Part shown: positions 13,806-13,913 of the stretch, one piece after another | Layout: each line of letters opens with the position of its first letter | How positions within the stretch are numbered: position 1 is the first letter of the stretch | Made by a program: the position numbers and the translations under genes | The notes under the pieces: model-generated | What the model saw: only the letters and a program-made list of their open reading frames with translations | Told to the model about the DNA's origin: nothing | The model's database searches: none | From: Phoronis ovalis | Lineage: Eukaryota > Phoronida > Phoronidae | Direction of reading: 5' to 3' | Assembly: GCA_028565635.1 (NCBI GenBank) | Contig: JAOXYB010035306.1 | Location: forward strand, 1-13,913 | Length of the DNA stretch: 13,913 nucleotides

Positions 13806-13913
13806 CCGTGGCTACTGAACGTCCGGTTACCGGACTGCATATCTTGGGGCTAAACGTCCGGACATCGAAAAATCTCGCGAGAACATCGTTCTGCCAGACG
13901 TTTTACTTACTTA
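13806..13913. promoter_or_regulatory. CpG-dense island with TCTCGCGAGA element
   Basis: About a dozen CpGs lie within roughly 100 bases, against almost none nearby. The island contains a 15-nt palindrome GTCCGGT-T-ACCGGAC (13821-13835), two direct AACGTCCGG copies (13818-13826, 13853-13861) and an exact TCTCGCGAGA (13873-13882), the CGCG-type promoter element bound by BANP in mammals. It may be an internal promoter or enhancer of ENO4, or the edge of a CpG-rich repeat cut by the window end. Confidence 0.4.

Overview
The window is animal nuclear DNA. It has multi-exon protein genes with GT-AG introns and AT-rich introns and spacers. It also carries fossil transposons and a gene set (TEX261, ANKRD53, ENO4) known from animals. 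Protein divergence from the human sequences I remember, together with compact introns, suggests an invertebrate, perhaps a lophotrochozoan such as a mollusc. I cannot fix the phylum.

Layout: positions 1-233 look like the 3' end of a non-LTR retrotransposon ending in an ATT microsatellite. Positions 234-1179 hold no gene I recognise, although two minus-strand segments could be spliced together into a short terminal reading frame. TEX261 (1180-5245, + strand, six coding exons, 203 aa) is complete. Its introns hold a MITE with 38-nt identical termini, an old tandem repeat, a decayed tRNA-Phe-like sequence and a 15-base G run. A 2-kb AT-rich spacer with the two 3' ends follows. ANKRD53 (12569-7299, - strand, six coding exons, 624 aa) is also complete. 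A 674-bp divergent promoter interval separates it from the first coding exon of ENO4 (13244-13435, + strand), which runs off the window. The last 100 bases, inside ENO4 intron 1, form a CpG-dense island with an exact TCTCGCGAGA palindrome.

How the genes relate: TEX261 is the animal counterpart of the yeast ER-Golgi cargo adaptor SVP26, and here it ends in a KKXX-type retrieval signal. ANKRD53 is an ankyrin-repeat protein reported to act on the mitotic spindle. ENO4 is the divergent sperm/flagellum enolase, and its N-terminus resembles RIIa/Dpy-30 dimerisation-docking domains. TEX261 and ANKRD53 are convergent neighbours, as they are at human 2p13.3, so this gene pair appears to be an ancient bilaterian linkage. 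ANKRD53 and ENO4 are head to head and may share a promoter. No bacterial, CRISPR or defence system is present.
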